In this document: positions 8,931 through 18,593 of the stretch, one piece after another
Layout of the letters: the number at the start of each line of letters is the position of its first letter
Numbering within the stretch: position 1 is the stretch's first letter
Assembly: GCA_027486795.1 (NCBI GenBank)
Contig: JAIXOI010000027.1
Location: 62,001-126,000, forward strand
Direction: 5' to 3'
Length of the DNA: 64,000 nucleotides
Source of the DNA: Sphingobacteriales bacterium
Lineage (GTDB): Bacteria > Bacteroidota > Bacteroidia > Chitinophagales > CAIOSU01
Position numbers and translations under genes: made by a program
The notes under the pieces: model-generated
What the model saw: only the letters and a program-made list of their open reading frames with translations
The model's database searches: none
What the model was told of the DNA's origin: nothing

Positions 8931-10376
8931 CTAAAATTGAAAGTATAAAAATTCGCTCACCCTATTCAGGTGCAATATGGCAATAGTACCTAGTACAATT
9001 AACATCAAGGCCGTTCGCCAATTAAACTGGAATCGGTCTGCCAACTCCATACTGTTAGGCCCAAGAAAACTCAAAAGCAAAAAAACAACGAGCCACAACA
9101 ACGTAACCTCGTTTCCATTAATGGCACTAAGATAGTTTCCAAAGGTAACCCCATGCTCCGTTAAAAAGCCGAGTTTGGTAGCAAGCGGTGCTGGCAGTTT
9201 CACGCCATCGAGCCCTACCATGCCCCGCAATACCTTAAAGGCATCGCCCCATTCTTTTGCCCTAAAAAATACCCAGCCTACATTCACAAACAAAAAGGTA
9301 ATTGCCCAAGCAGGAGCAGTAGGCATACTCACGCCCAACTTGCGCCAGAAGCGCACCACTACTAGCCCCGCGCCGTGCATAAAACCCCAGAAAACGAAAG
9401 TCCAACCGGCACCATGCCACAAGCCGCCGAGAGTGAAAGTGATAAGTGCATTGCGCGCTGCAAGCAGCTCACCTTTGCGGTTGCCCCCTAAGGGTATGTA
9501 TAGGTAGTCGCGCAGAAAACGGCTCAAAGTCATGTGCCAGCGTTGCCAAAACTCTTGTATATCCAACGATTTGTAAGGCGTGTTGAAGTTAATGGGTATT
9601 TTAATATTGAATAACAATGCTGCGCCAATGGCCATATCGGTATAGCCACTAAAATCGAAATAAAGCTGTAAGGTGTAGGATAAGGAAGTAACCCATGCCT
9701 CCATTAAGCTTAACTTTTCGGCCACGTCAAAACCTTGCGTTGCCCACGTGGCAAAGGTATCAGCAATAACTACCTTCTTAAACAGGCCAATGAAAAACAC
9801 AAATATTCCCTGCCCAATGTTGAAGCTATTGGGTTGCTTCAACTCATCGAGGGCAAACTGCGGCATCATTTCGCTGTGGTGCACAATGGGACCGGCTATC
9901 AATTGCGGAAAGAAGGTAACGAACAGCATATAGTCGATTGGGTCGTCGTGCTTTACCACACCACGGTAGCTATCAACCAAATACGACATTTGCTGGAACG
10001 TGAAGAAACTGATTCCCAAAGGCAACACCACATGCAACAATGGCAACGAAGCCCCTGCTACTAAATTGATATTGCCAATAAAGAAATCGGCATACTTAAA
10101 GTAGCCCAAAAAACCAACATTCAGCAAGCACGAAACTATCAAACCCAATTTACCCATCTGCTTAAGGGCAAATGCCTTACCTGCATGATAGTTGAACAGC
10201 ATAGACAAAAGCATCAGGGGCAGGTAGCTCACATCCCACCAACTATAACAAACCAGCGAGGCCGCCACAAGCCAATACTTGCCCAACAGAGCCTTCTGGC
10301 TGCGGTTCAGTATAAAATACACCACTGCCACAATGGGCAAAAACACGAAAATGTAGGTGTAAGAGTTAAAAAGCAA
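8931..10376 (-). CDS. MBOAT family O-acyltransferase (AlgI/DltB-like)
   Basis: 481 residues with about ten or more hydrophobic helices. Family hallmarks are the N-terminal MLFNSYTYIFVFLPIVAVVYF, the central DFSGYTDMAIGAALLFNI, then QEFWQRWHMTLSRFLRDYLYIPLGGNRKG, and finally LGGLWHGAGWTFVFWGFMHG with the catalytic His. MBOAT proteins of this branch move an acetyl or other acyl group across the inner membrane for transfer to an exopolysaccharide or cell-wall polymer. The SGNH-like gene starts 2 bp after the stop and forms the second half of the system. The start is a plausible MLFNSY with the expected membrane topology. Confidence 0.93.
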   Translation of the reverse strand: MLFNSYTYIFVFLPIVAVVYFILNRSQKALLGKYWLVAASLVCYSWWDVSYLPLMLLSMLFNYHAGKAFALKQMGKLGLIVSCLLNVGFLGYFKYADFFIGNINLVAGASLPLLHVVLPLGISFFTFQQMSYLVDSYRGVVKHDDPIDYMLFVTFFPQLIAGPIVHHSEMMPQFALDELKQPNSFNIGQGIFVFFIGLFKKVVIADTFATWATQGFDVAEKLSLMEAWVTSLSYTLQLYFDFSGYTDMAIGAALLFNIKIPINFNTPYKSLDIQEFWQRWHMTLSRFLRDYLYIPLGGNRKGELLAARNALITFTLGGLWHGAGWTFVFWGFMHGAGLVVVRFWRKLGVSMPTAPAWAITFLFVNVGWVFFRAKEWGDAFKVLRGMVGLDGVKLPAPLATKLGFLTEHGVTFGNYLSAINGNEVTLLWLVVFLLLSFLGPNSMELADRFQFNWRTALMLIVLGTIAILHLNRVSEFLYFQF

Positions 10377-10460
10377 GTTGGCAGTAGTTAATGTGCAGCA
10401 ATGCTACAAAATAACGGCTTTAACCTCAATGAAGAAACTAATTGATGTAAACCTACTAGA

Positions 10461-10508
10461 ATCTTGTGTCTTGTGTCCCTGCCTGCCGGCAGGCAGGTTG
10501 TGTCTTAA
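10461..10508. repeat. Heptamer array interrupted by a 20-bp perfect palindrome
   Basis: The heptamer CTTGTGT repeats on both sides of a perfect palindrome at 10478-10497 (core TGCCGGCA flanked by CCTGCC/GGCAGG). The array runs up to the stop codon of the TonB receptor at 10505. The same heptamer forms the array at 22906-22937. Confidence 0.75.
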
Positions 10509-12904
10509 AAAGTAACCCTTATTTGCAAGGTATAATTGCGCGGTCCTTCTAACTTACCTGGGCGAAGGGCATATTCGTAGTTGGTTAGGTTTTTTACAAT
10601 AAAGCCCAACCGAAGGATATCGTTAACTTCATACGCTACACGTGCATCCAATACCCAATCGCCTTTCTGGTGCTTATCAATGTATGCCGGGAACGTACCT
10701 CTTCCTTCATCTAAAACGGTAAGCGCAGTGTTGAACACCTCTGGTATATTCTCAGGGAAACTATTGTAATTGGCACTAAAACCTGCGGTGTATTTCTTGT
10801 ACGATACTTCCACATCACTCCTGAAAATATGCCTGCTCCTAAACAACAAAAGCTCTTGCTCGGCACGCTCGGTAGGCACCCTATTGAACATATCCGTAAA
10901 GAATCCCTTCCAGATATCTTTGCTGCTGCCTTCAGCATTGTTTACTTGCCTTGGGTAAGTGTAGGTGTAGCCAATTAGCGACCGAATGCTCACATCGCCA
11001 ATGCTACCCTTGCTACCAACCGATATTTCGTAGCCGAGTATGCGCGCATTATCTACGTTGTTAGGGGTAAGACCTAATACAAATGGCACTGCCAGGCAAG
11101 TGTCAGCCGCAGCCAAAATATTGCCAGTTACAAGGTCTCTCACGTTGCCGCAACTATCAAGTCCGTTGTCGGCAGTGTATACTTCAAATCGGTACTCCAC
11201 AAAATCAGCATACTCCATCCAAAACACGCTCGCATCAATATAAGCACCCCATTTTTTAATTTTAAATGGCTGGTTAAAACCAATCTCAGCACTCCAAGCT
11301 TTTTCGGCCGTCAAACGTGGGTTGGGCACAATCAACACGCCGCTGAAAAACTCCTGGCCAATGTAGCGCTCGGCAATAGATGGCAAGCGATATGCTTGGC
11401 CCCATGATGCCCTTACGAAAGAAGCCTTACCCAACTTATAGTTTACACCCGTACGAACCACAGGTATGGCCGTCTCAAAAATGGTATCTACTGAAGTAAA
11501 CTCGTAACGTACTCCTCCAACAACTGATAGATTGCCGTACTTGAATTCTAACTGTGCATAGGCCGCAAAAGCACGGTTCTTTCTTACATCTTCGTATAAA
11601 TTACTTACCGAACGGCCTAGGGTAACTGGGGTTCCGGTGGTGAAAATAAGGGTATTGCGCCAATTGCGTTGGTATTGTGGCTCAAAATAGATGGTGTTGG
11701 CCGATGCGTTTCTGTCGTCACCATTGCCGCGGCGCCAAATATTAAGGTACCTGCCAACCAAGGTAAACCTGTGCCCTTTATCGTTGAGGAAACTAAAGTG
11801 AGGGTCTAGTGTTGTGCGCACATATCTATCCTGCGAGCCTTGGGCAATCTGATAGGCCAGCGAGTCCATATCTGTAGCAATAAAGAAACGACCGCTGGTT
11901 TCTTGCATTACATTACCATTTAAACCAAAACTAATGCCTGGTTTTTTGGGCAATACATAGCGGGTTTTGAAATTGAAACGGAAACGAAACTCATCGGCTT
12001 CTTCCAAAAAGCTGTTAACGAAATCGGCATTTGAGCCAATAACTACTTGCAGATTTTTAATCTTTTGTTGGTGGTTTACAAAGAAACCTGAAAAGTTAGG
12101 CTGGCGGGCATCCCACCAAATCAACTCTGGGCGCGGAGGCTTACCGTAAACACCAGAGTACATGCTAATAGTGGTTTTGGGCTTATCGCCTTTAGGCCAA
12201 GCGGTGCGCACGTTTACCACCCCGTTCAATGCCGAAGAACCATATACAACCGATGAGGCACCTTTAATTACCTCAATCTGCTCAATATTCTCTAACGGCA
12301 CAAACTTAAGCTGGGCATCGCCCAAGTCGGCGCTAGCCAAGCTAATGCCATCAGTAAGTACAGCCGTGCGGCTACCCACACCATAAGAATAAGAACTACC
12401 GCCGCGAATACTTATTTGGCCATCTTGAATTTGTACACCAGGGGTTTTAGCTATTACCTCTCCCAAGTCGCGGCTATTGGTATTGGTTACCAAAGTTTTG
12501 CTTAGCACATCCATGCTTACGGTTTCTTCGGCTACCCTTTTCTCGTATTGGCTGGCCGAAACCACCACCAAATCAATTTCGGCGGCATCCGATTTCAACT
12601 TGATGTTCATCTCCTTTATCTCACCTGCTTTCAGCGAAAAAATTTTGACTTTAGGCTCGTATCCAATGTAAGTAAAGGTAAACTTGTAATCTCCTGGCTC
12701 AAGGCTGGCTTTAAACTTACCTTCGCTATCGGTACTGAGCACAGTAGTGCTATCGCCAAAAATGATGTTTACGCCCACCAAGGTTTCCTTGGTATCCAAG
12801 TCAGAAACCTCGCCATAAACAAGCGCTTTATCTTGGGCGTATAGTTGGTTCGAGAAAAAGAAAAAACAAAAGAGGGCACTCAAGGCAGGGAGGCTCAGTT
12901 TCAT
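10505..12904 (-). CDS. TonB-dependent receptor with carboxypeptidase-regulatory-like domain
   Basis: 799 residues with a signal peptide ending at LYAQ. A CarboxypepD_reg-like beta-sandwich (about 25-115) is followed by the plug domain, with ISIRGGSSYSYG and VYGSSALNGVVNVRT at about 165-235. A 22-stranded barrel then ends with the terminal aromatic residue of YTLQIRVTF, the usual outer-membrane insertion signal. There is no SusD-like gene next to it, so uptake of a siderophore, vitamin or small nutrient is as likely as glycan uptake. The gene is monocistronic and divergent from the phosphodiesterase at 13117. Confidence 0.93.
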   Translation of the reverse strand: MKLSLPALSALFCFFFFSNQLYAQDKALVYGEVSDLDTKETLVGVNIIFGDSTTVLSTDSEGKFKASLEPGDYKFTFTYIGYEPKVKIFSLKAGEIKEMNIKLKSDAAEIDLVVVSASQYEKRVAEETVSMDVLSKTLVTNTNSRDLGEVIAKTPGVQIQDGQISIRGGSSYSYGVGSRTAVLTDGISLASADLGDAQLKFVPLENIEQIEVIKGASSVVYGSSALNGVVNVRTAWPKGDKPKTTISMYSGVYGKPPRPELIWWDARQPNFSGFFVNHQQKIKNLQVVIGSNADFVNSFLEEADEFRFRFNFKTRYVLPKKPGISFGLNGNVMQETSGRFFIATDMDSLAYQIAQGSQDRYVRTTLDPHFSFLNDKGHRFTLVGRYLNIWRRGNGDDRNASANTIYFEPQYQRNWRNTLIFTTGTPVTLGRSVSNLYEDVRKNRAFAAYAQLEFKYGNLSVVGGVRYEFTSVDTIFETAIPVVRTGVNYKLGKASFVRASWGQAYRLPSIAERYIGQEFFSGVLIVPNPRLTAEKAWSAEIGFNQPFKIKKWGAYIDASVFWMEYADFVEYRFEVYTADNGLDSCGNVRDLVTGNILAAADTCLAVPFVLGLTPNNVDNARILGYEISVGSKGSIGDVSIRSLIGYTYTYPRQVNNAEGSSKDIWKGFFTDMFNRVPTERAEQELLLFRSRHIFRSDVEVSYKKYTAGFSANYNSFPENIPEVFNTALTVLDEGRGTFPAYIDKHQKGDWVLDARVAYEVNDILRLGFIVKNLTNYEYALRPGKLEGPRNYTLQIRVTF

Positions 12905-13116
12905 GGCAGTTGGTTGGCAGGTTGGGAGTTAGGTTAATTGGCTGCAAATGTGCGCAGATATTTGGTAGTAAGGCGATTTCGTGTTTTAAGTTATCTTTAA
13001 ATTAAACTCGTGTATCAGGGCTAATTCGGCGATTAAGATAGTAATTTTTTACTACCATAAAACACTTAAGGAAAACAATAGGCTACTATACCACCGCTTT
13101 TTATCAATTTTACACC

Positions 13117-13926
13117 ATGAACCCTCTCAAACCTCTTTTGCTAGCCATAGTTTGGTATATACAAACCGTTTGTGTAACAGCCCAACCTTTGCCTCTGCCA
13201 GGCCACTCGCACAACGACTACAACCGCCAAAAACCGTTGATTGGTGCGCTTGAACTTGGCTACCGTAGTATTGAAGTCGATGTTTTTCTGCACAAGGGGC
13301 AACTGCGCGTTTCGCACGATCCATTTGGGCTCGATAAAAAGCCGACGCTTGAAGAACTGTACTTAGCACCCTTGCTACAAATAACCCAAACCAAAGCGGC
13401 AACCTACGGACTAGATAGCACCAAGCCCCTAGTTTTAATGATTGACTTTAAAACCGATGGCGAAGAAACTTATGCAGCTTTGAAACCTTACCTAAATAAG
13501 TATAAACAAATGCTAAGCATTGCCGGTAACGGGGCAAAGCAAGGCTTTGTGCATATACTAATATCGGGCAACAAACCTTACAACAGTGTGGCAAAAGAAA
13601 CTTCGCGTTTAGTTAGCCTTGACTACAAATTCGATTTTTGCCGCGAACATGCTACCGATAGCTGCATAACCCGCGCCAGCGACAACTACAAAAATTATTT
13701 TACCTGGAAAGGAGCAGGCGAAATGCCCTGGCAAGAAAAGATAATGCTAGCCGAATTGATAAACCTAGCACATACCGAAGGCAGGCAGATACGCTTTTGG
13801 GACATGCCCGAAACCCCAGAAACTTGGCAACTATTTCTGGATATGGGTGTTGATTGGATACATGTAGATGATATTGAGGCTTTCCAAGCTTTTTATAGTA
13901 CCTATAAAAAAATAGAAAACCGCTAG
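13117..13926 (+). CDS. Exported PI-PLC-like/glycerophosphodiester phosphodiesterase-fold protein
   Basis: 269 residues with a signal peptide ending near VTAQP. The catalytic block HSHNDYNRQKPL supplies the first His. The strand GYRSIEVDVFLHKGQLRVSHD supplies the metal-binding Glu-Asp pair and the second His, as in the TIM-barrel phosphodiesterases related to AIM6 and GDPD. Two later motifs, LMIDFKTDGEETY and WIHVDDIEAF, complete the barrel. The protein should hydrolyse phosphodiesters in the periplasm or outside the cell; the actual head group is unknown. It stands alone, divergent from the TonB receptor. Confidence 0.85.
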   Translation: MNPLKPLLLAIVWYIQTVCVTAQPLPLPGHSHNDYNRQKPLIGALELGYRSIEVDVFLHKGQLRVSHDPFGLDKKPTLEELYLAPLLQITQTKAATYGLDSTKPLVLMIDFKTDGEETYAALKPYLNKYKQMLSIAGNGAKQGFVHILISGNKPYNSVAKETSRLVSLDYKFDFCREHATDSCITRASDNYKNYFTWKGAGEMPWQEKIMLAELINLAHTEGRQIRFWDMPETPETWQLFLDMGVDWIHVDDIEAFQAFYSTYKKIENR

Positions 13927-14044
13927 TAAGTGGCGAAAAGGTGGTTGTAAATACCTTGTTAAATATGTTCCATTATTAGTTATCTAATGTGTAAATTTAG
14001 GATAACTTGAAAGGCGATAGATAATTGAGCTAAAAGAAGAGGAT

Positions 14045-15289
14045 ATGAACGACATTACGAAACGATTTGCAACCCTGCTGCTTTTATTGCTGTTGTTCAC
14101 TACTACCCACGCGCAAGTCGCATCGCGAGGGCAGGCCACTGAAATGATTATCGCCGGCGACAACTCGTTGCAAATGTTGGATATTGAAAAAGCAATAGAG
14201 TTTTATACTTCCGCCATCAGCCTCGACCCTGGTTTTGCCGATGCCTACTTGAAGCGCTCAAATGCTTTTGCCATAGCTGGTCGAAACACGGAAGCCAGGA
14301 TTGACTATGAAAAAGCACTGGCCATAAACCCGTATATAAACTATGTTTACGATAAGCGAGCCAAAATTCAGGTGCTAATTGCCGATTTTATGGGCAAACT
14401 TATCGATTTGGATAAAGCAGCAACTATGGAGCCCGAAACTGGCGATATGATGCAACTTTTTATTCTCCAAGATTTAAGAGCTGCTTACCCCGAAAACATT
14501 TTTACTATAGATAGCCTTATTGATGCAGGCCAAGTTACACCTAAACTTATGACTATTAAGGCCTTGGCATTATGGAGTGTTGACGAGGTAAACACTGCAC
14601 AGCAATTGCTTGAGGATTTACTGGCCAAAAATGCCAATGATGCGTTTGCCCAAAATGTTTACGGCCTTTTATTGATTGAAACCGGCACGTATACTAAAGC
14701 TTTGACTGCATTTAACAAAGCGATAGGCCTTGATAGCAAATATGCGTATGCCTACCTGAACCGAGGCCGTGTACATGACCTATTAGCGGATAAAACTAAG
14801 GCGCTGAAAGACCTAAATACTGCTATATTGCTTGATACCACTAATGCTCTTGCTTTTTATGCCAGGGGTATGTTTTATAAGGGATTGGGAAATGCCGATG
14901 CGGCTATACAAGATTACACATCGGTAATTAAACTTCGCCCAAACTTTGCAGATGCCTACTTTTCAAGGGGTTTTGCCGAAAAAATGAAAGGCGTTTTTAC
15001 CGATGCTTTGATTGATTATGACCGAGCCATTGAGCTAAACCCTAACGATGCTGTGTATTTCAATAACAGAGGTATTGTAAAGGTTATAGCAGGTAAAAAT
15101 TTTGACGCGGAAAAAGATTTTAAAAGAGCTATAAGCTTACAGCCTGATTACGCAGCCGCTTACCACAATTTGGGCATGACCCAAATTATGAACCATTCAC
15201 GCAACGAAGGCTGCGATAATATTGAAACAAGCATAAATAAAGGCCTTATTACCGATAAGGATATCTATAGATACTTCTGTGCCCAGTAA
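14045..15289 (+). CDS. Exported tetratricopeptide-repeat protein
   Basis: 414 residues with a signal peptide (hydrophobic LLLLLLLFTT, cleavage after HAQ). The mature part is almost entirely TPR units. Clear examples are AIEFYTSAISLDPGFADAYL, YTKALTAFNKAIGLDSKYAY, AIQDYTSVIKLRPNFADAYF and ALIDYDRAIELNPNDAVYF, each about 34 residues apart with the Gly/Ala/Pro pattern of the fold. A short region (about 115-165) between the first and later TPRs is less regular. TPR proteins mediate protein contacts in the periplasm or at the outer membrane; no partner is suggested by the neighbours. Confidence 0.88.
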   Translation: MNDITKRFATLLLLLLLFTTTHAQVASRGQATEMIIAGDNSLQMLDIEKAIEFYTSAISLDPGFADAYLKRSNAFAIAGRNTEARIDYEKALAINPYINYVYDKRAKIQVLIADFMGKLIDLDKAATMEPETGDMMQLFILQDLRAAYPENIFTIDSLIDAGQVTPKLMTIKALALWSVDEVNTAQQLLEDLLAKNANDAFAQNVYGLLLIETGTYTKALTAFNKAIGLDSKYAYAYLNRGRVHDLLADKTKALKDLNTAILLDTTNALAFYARGMFYKGLGNADAAIQDYTSVIKLRPNFADAYFSRGFAEKMKGVFTDALIDYDRAIELNPNDAVYFNNRGIVKVIAGKNFDAEKDFKRAISLQPDYAAAYHNLGMTQIMNHSRNEGCDNIETSINKGLITDKDIYRYFCAQ

Positions 15290-15433
15290 GGGAACCCCCT
15301 TTTAGAATACCGATATGGTAACCCATAAACCGGTATACTGTGAGTCTTACACCCTACACCTACTAAAAGCCCTCATATAAGCTATAGATAGCTGGCAGGG
15401 CCAATGTTTTTTTCATCATTACATACTATCTCA

Positions 15434-15844
15434 ATGAGTCAAGCCAAATTGTATTTGCCTATTATACTGCTTTCCATTTCTTTAACTAACAGCCCGCTGC
15501 CAAGTATATTGGGCAAATGGGATACTGGCCGAGGTGGAATAATTGAGATTTCTGTATCAGGTGACAGGCTATATGGCAAACTGGTATCATCGAGAGAGCC
15601 AGAAAGATTGGATACCAAAAATCCGGACCCTGCACTGCGAAGCGAAAATTTAGTAGGGCATAACATACTTATTGGCTTCAAGCTGGGCAAAGACGACGTT
15701 TGGAAAGATGGTAAAATATACAACCCTGAAGATGGTAGATTGTACGATGCCAAACTTACTTTAAAAGGCGATGAACTAAAGGTAAGAGGATTTAAAGGTG
15801 TTGCCTTACTTGGCAAAACCGTGGTATGGTCAAGGGTAAACTAA
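15434..15844 (+). CDS. DUF2147 domain-containing exported protein
   Basis: 136 residues from the ATG at 15434; an in-frame ATG at 15404 would add ten residues before the signal peptide. The DUF2147 domain is nearly the whole mature protein: LGKWDTGRGGIIEI, then DRLYGKLVSSREPE, the NPDPALRSENLVGHNILIGF core, and GKIYNPEDGRLYDAKLTL to the end. Family members are small secreted beta-rich proteins of unknown biochemical role. The gene ends 32 bp before a strong bidirectional terminator shared with pnp. Confidence 0.88.
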   Translation: MSQAKLYLPIILLSISLTNSPLPSILGKWDTGRGGIIEISVSGDRLYGKLVSSREPERLDTKNPDPALRSENLVGHNILIGFKLGKDDVWKDGKIYNPEDGRLYDAKLTLKGDELKVRGFKGVALLGKTVVWSRVN

Positions 15845-15876
15845 ACCTCAAATACTAAACTACACAACCTTCATAA

Positions 15877-15910
15877 AAAACGGCCACCGTCAATTGACGG
15901 TGGCCGTTTT
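15877..15910. terminator. Bidirectional terminator between DUF2147 and pnp
   Basis: A perfect 15-bp stem (AAAACGGCCACCGTC with its complement) closes the loop AATT. A-rich and T-rich ends allow termination in both directions. Confidence 0.92.
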
Positions 15911-15927
15911 AAAAGGAACAATTTATC

Positions 15928-15973
15928 GTTAGTTACTAGTTACTATTCACTAACAGCTAGTAACTAATTACTG
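15928..15973. repeat. Heptamer array abutting the pnp stop codon
   Basis: The words AGTTACT AGTTACT ATTCACT AACAGCT AGTAACT AATTACT follow one another at an exact 7-bp period and run into the pnp stop codon (complement of 15968-15970). The right half is largely complementary to the left half. Confidence 0.7.
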
Positions 15974-18088
15974 CTTCTCAGGCTTAGGCAACAACACCTT
16001 GCGGCTTAAACGGTACTTGCCCGTTTTAGGATCTACATCCTGTAGCTTAACCTTTATCTTATCGCCTTCTTTCAACACACCTTCTAGGCTATCTAGGCGC
16101 TCCCAGCTAACCTCAGAGATATGCAACAACCCTTGTTTGCCTGGCATAAACTCAACAAACGCACCGTATGGCATAATTGATTTAATGGCACCTTCGTATA
16201 CATCGCCAATTTCTGGAACAGCAGCAATAGCACGTATACGGGCAATAGCCGCATCAATACTCTCTTTGTTATCGGCACTAATATCGATAACACCTTTGTC
16301 GCCAACCTCTTCCAATACTATAACGGTACCGGTTTCGCGTTGTATCTCTTGTATCACTTTACCGCCAGGTCCTATAACGGCACCAATGAACTCTTTCGGA
16401 ATCATAATTTTCTCGATGCGCGGTGCGTGTGGTTTGTAGTCCTCGCGAGGTTCGCTCAAGGTTTTCATCATCTCTCCCAAGATGTGCAAACGGCCTTCCC
16501 TAGCTTGAGCAAGGGCTTGCAGCAAAATCTCGTAGCTCAAACCTTGGATTTTGATATCCATTTGGCAAGCCGTGATACCATCTTTGGTTCCGGTTACTTT
16601 AAAGTCCATATCACCCAAGTGATCTTCATCACCTAATATGTCGCTCAAAACGGCAAACTCACCATTTTTGCCACTGATAAGACCCATTGCAATACCCGAT
16701 ACTGGGCTCTTTATTTTCACACCTGCATCCATAAGCGCCAACGTTCCAGCACATACAGTGGCCATTGATGATGATCCGTTAGACTCCAAAATATCGGAAA
16801 CAACACGAATAGTATAAGGGTTTACTTCCGGACCAGGAATCATGTTTTTCAAAGCACGAAGTGCCAAGTTACCATGTCCTACTTCGCGGCGGCTTGTGCC
16901 ACGGTTTGCCCTAGCTTCGCCAGTTGAAAACGATGGGAAGTTGTAGTGCAACAAGAAACGGTTGTAACCTTTAAACATGGCTCCGTCAATCAATTGCTCA
17001 TCCAATTTGCTACCCAAGGTAACAGAGGTAAGCGATTGGGTTTCGCCGCGGGTGAACACTGCCGAACCGTGTGTACCAGGCAAGTAATCTACTTCGCTCC
17101 AAATTGGGCGAATCTCGTTGGTCTTACGACCATCCAAGCGTACTTTTTCTTTCAATACCAAGTCACGTGCCGCTTCATATTCCGAATCATGGAAGTATTT
17201 CTTCAACAACTCACCTTTCTCGGCAAGCTCTTCTGCGGTAAAGGTAACCTTGTAGGCTTCCAAAACTTCTTTGATAGCTGCGCTGCGGTCGTGCTTAGCT
17301 TTGCTATCGCGCATGGCAGCAAGTATGCTTGGGTATGTATCGGCAATAACTTTTGCCTTAAAATCGAAATCGTTTTTCTCATGGCTATATTCACGCTTGG
17401 TAGCAGAACCAACGGCAGCTTCCAATTCTTTGATAACAGCAACTTGCAAACGGATGGCATCGTGAGCCACTTTAATGGCAGCTAGCATATCCTCTTCGCT
17501 CACTTCTTTCATTTCGCCTTCTACCATTACAATACTGTCGTGGGTAGCGGCTACCACTATGTCCATATCGGCTACGGCCAATTGGCTAATGGTAGGGTTC
17601 AGCACCAATTGCCCATCAACACGGCCAACGCGTACTTCAGAAATTGGACCACTGAAAGGAACATCGCTCACCGCCAAGGCAGCAGAGGCAGCCAAACAGG
17701 CATAAGCATCGGGCATGGTATCCTTATCGTTGCTATATAGGGTAATCTGTACTTGAGTGTTTGCATGGTAATCTTCTGGAAACAACGGGCGCAAGGCACG
17801 GTCAACCAAACGGCAAACTAAAATTTCGTACTCGCTAGGGCGTGCTTCGCGCTTAAAGAAGCCACCCGGAAAACGGCCAGTAGAGGCATATTTTTCTTGG
17901 TATTCAACCGTAAGCGGCATAAAATCTACACCATCTTTGGCTTCCTTGTCAGAAACAACGGTAGCCAGCATTACTAGGTTTCCAACGCGAACGGTTACTG
18001 AACCGTTGGCTTGTTTGGCTAGTTTTCCTGTTTCCAGGGTGATCACGAGCCCGTTGCCCAGATCAATTGTTTTGGTAATTACGTTCAT
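15968..18088 (-). CDS. pnp: Polyribonucleotide nucleotidyltransferase (PNPase)
   Basis: 706 residues, the usual length. Two RNase PH-like domains (about 10-220 and 315-545) carry [13 protein letters not shown] and [15 protein letters not shown], with the catalytic [18 protein letters not shown] block. A KH domain ([20 protein letters not shown], about 565-620) and an S1 domain ([17 protein letters not shown], about 630-700) bind RNA at the C-terminus. The enzyme degrades RNA 3' to 5' using phosphate and is a core member of the RNA degradosome. It lies about 90 bp downstream of rpsO on the same strand, the conserved rpsO-pnp arrangement, with a hairpin between the two genes. Confidence 0.98.
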   Translation of the reverse strand: MNVITKTIDLGNGLVITLETGKLAKQANGSVTVRVGNLVMLATVVSDKEAKDGVDFMPLTVEYQEKYASTGRFPGGFFKREARPSEYEILVCRLVDRALRPLFPEDYHANTQVQITLYSNDKDTMPDAYACLAASAALAVSDVPFSGPISEVRVGRVDGQLVLNPTISQLAVADMDIVVAATHDSIVMVEGEMKEVSEEDMLAAIKVAHDAIRLQVAVIKELEAAVGSATKREYSHEKNDFDFKAKVIADTYPSILAAMRDSKAKHDRSAAIKEVLEAYKVTFTAEELAEKGELLKKYFHDSEYEAARDLVLKEKVRLDGRKTNEIRPIWSEVDYLPGTHGSAVFTRGETQSLTSVTLGSKLDEQLIDGAMFKGYNRFLLHYNFPSFSTGEARANRGTSRREVGHGNLALRALKNMIPGPEVNPYTIRVVSDILESNGSSSMATVCAGTLALMDAGVKIKSPVSGIAMGLISGKNGEFAVLSDILGDEDHLGDMDFKVTGTKDGITACQMDIKIQGLSYEILLQALAQAREGRLHILGEMMKTLSEPREDYKPHAPRIEKIMIPKEFIGAVIGPGGKVIQEIQRETGTVIVLEEVGDKGVIDISADNKESIDAAIARIRAIAAVPEIGDVYEGAIKSIMPYGAFVEFMPGKQGLLHISEVSWERLDSLEGVLKEGDKIKVKLQDVDPKTGKYRLSRKVLLPKPEKQ

Positions 18089-18132
18089 ATCTCTTCGTTC
18101 AGCTAGCGGGGCGAATTACCCCTTTTACAAAT

Positions 18133-18162
18133 AAAAAATTGCCACCCCCTTTCGGAGGTGGC
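18133..18162 (-). terminator. Terminator or attenuator between rpsO and pnp
   Basis: On the minus strand GCCACCTCC/GGGGGTGGC form a GC-rich hairpin followed by a T-rich tract. Because pnp continues downstream on the same strand, it probably only partly stops rpsO transcripts, or serves as a processing site. Confidence 0.75.
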
Positions 18163-18181
18163 ATATGTTAATTTTGAAGCC

Positions 18182-18454
18182 TTACTTGCGTAAGTTCAGT
18201 TTTTCGATTAGTGCGCGGTACTTGTTAATGTCCTTTTTGGCAAGGTAGTTTAGCAAACTACGACGTTGGCCTACCATGCGAATAAGTGAGCGGGTAGAAG
18301 AGTAATCCTTCTTGTTGGTTTTCAAGTGGCTGGTGATGTGGGCAATGCGATGTGTAAACAAAGCGATTTGTCCTTCAACCGAACCGGTGTTACCCTCGTC
18401 GCCACCGTATTCTTTAAAGTAGGTCTTTTTTGCTTCAGCAGTTAAAATACTCAT
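18182..18454 (-). CDS. rpsO: 30S ribosomal protein S15
   Basis: 90 residues, the standard bacterial length. Diagnostic segments are the N-terminal KKTYFKEYGG and GSVEGQIALFTHRIAHITSHLKTNKKD, and the rRNA-binding RSLIRMVGQRRSLLNYLAKKD near the C-terminus. S15 binds the central domain of 16S rRNA at an early step of small-subunit assembly. It is the first gene of the rpsO-pnp pair. Confidence 0.98.
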   Translation of the reverse strand: MSILTAEAKKTYFKEYGGDEGNTGSVEGQIALFTHRIAHITSHLKTNKKDYSSTRSLIRMVGQRRSLLNYLAKKDINKYRALIEKLNLRK

Positions 18455-18593
18455 TGTTTCAGCTTAATTTTTTCTTTTCGTTCTTATCAGTCTGCAAAGA
18501 TAATCCAATTATTTGTTAAGGTAAAAATTATTTTACCCTTTATCAATAAGTTTTAGCGCTTGGTTCCATCCCTTAATGATAAATACCCGGACC

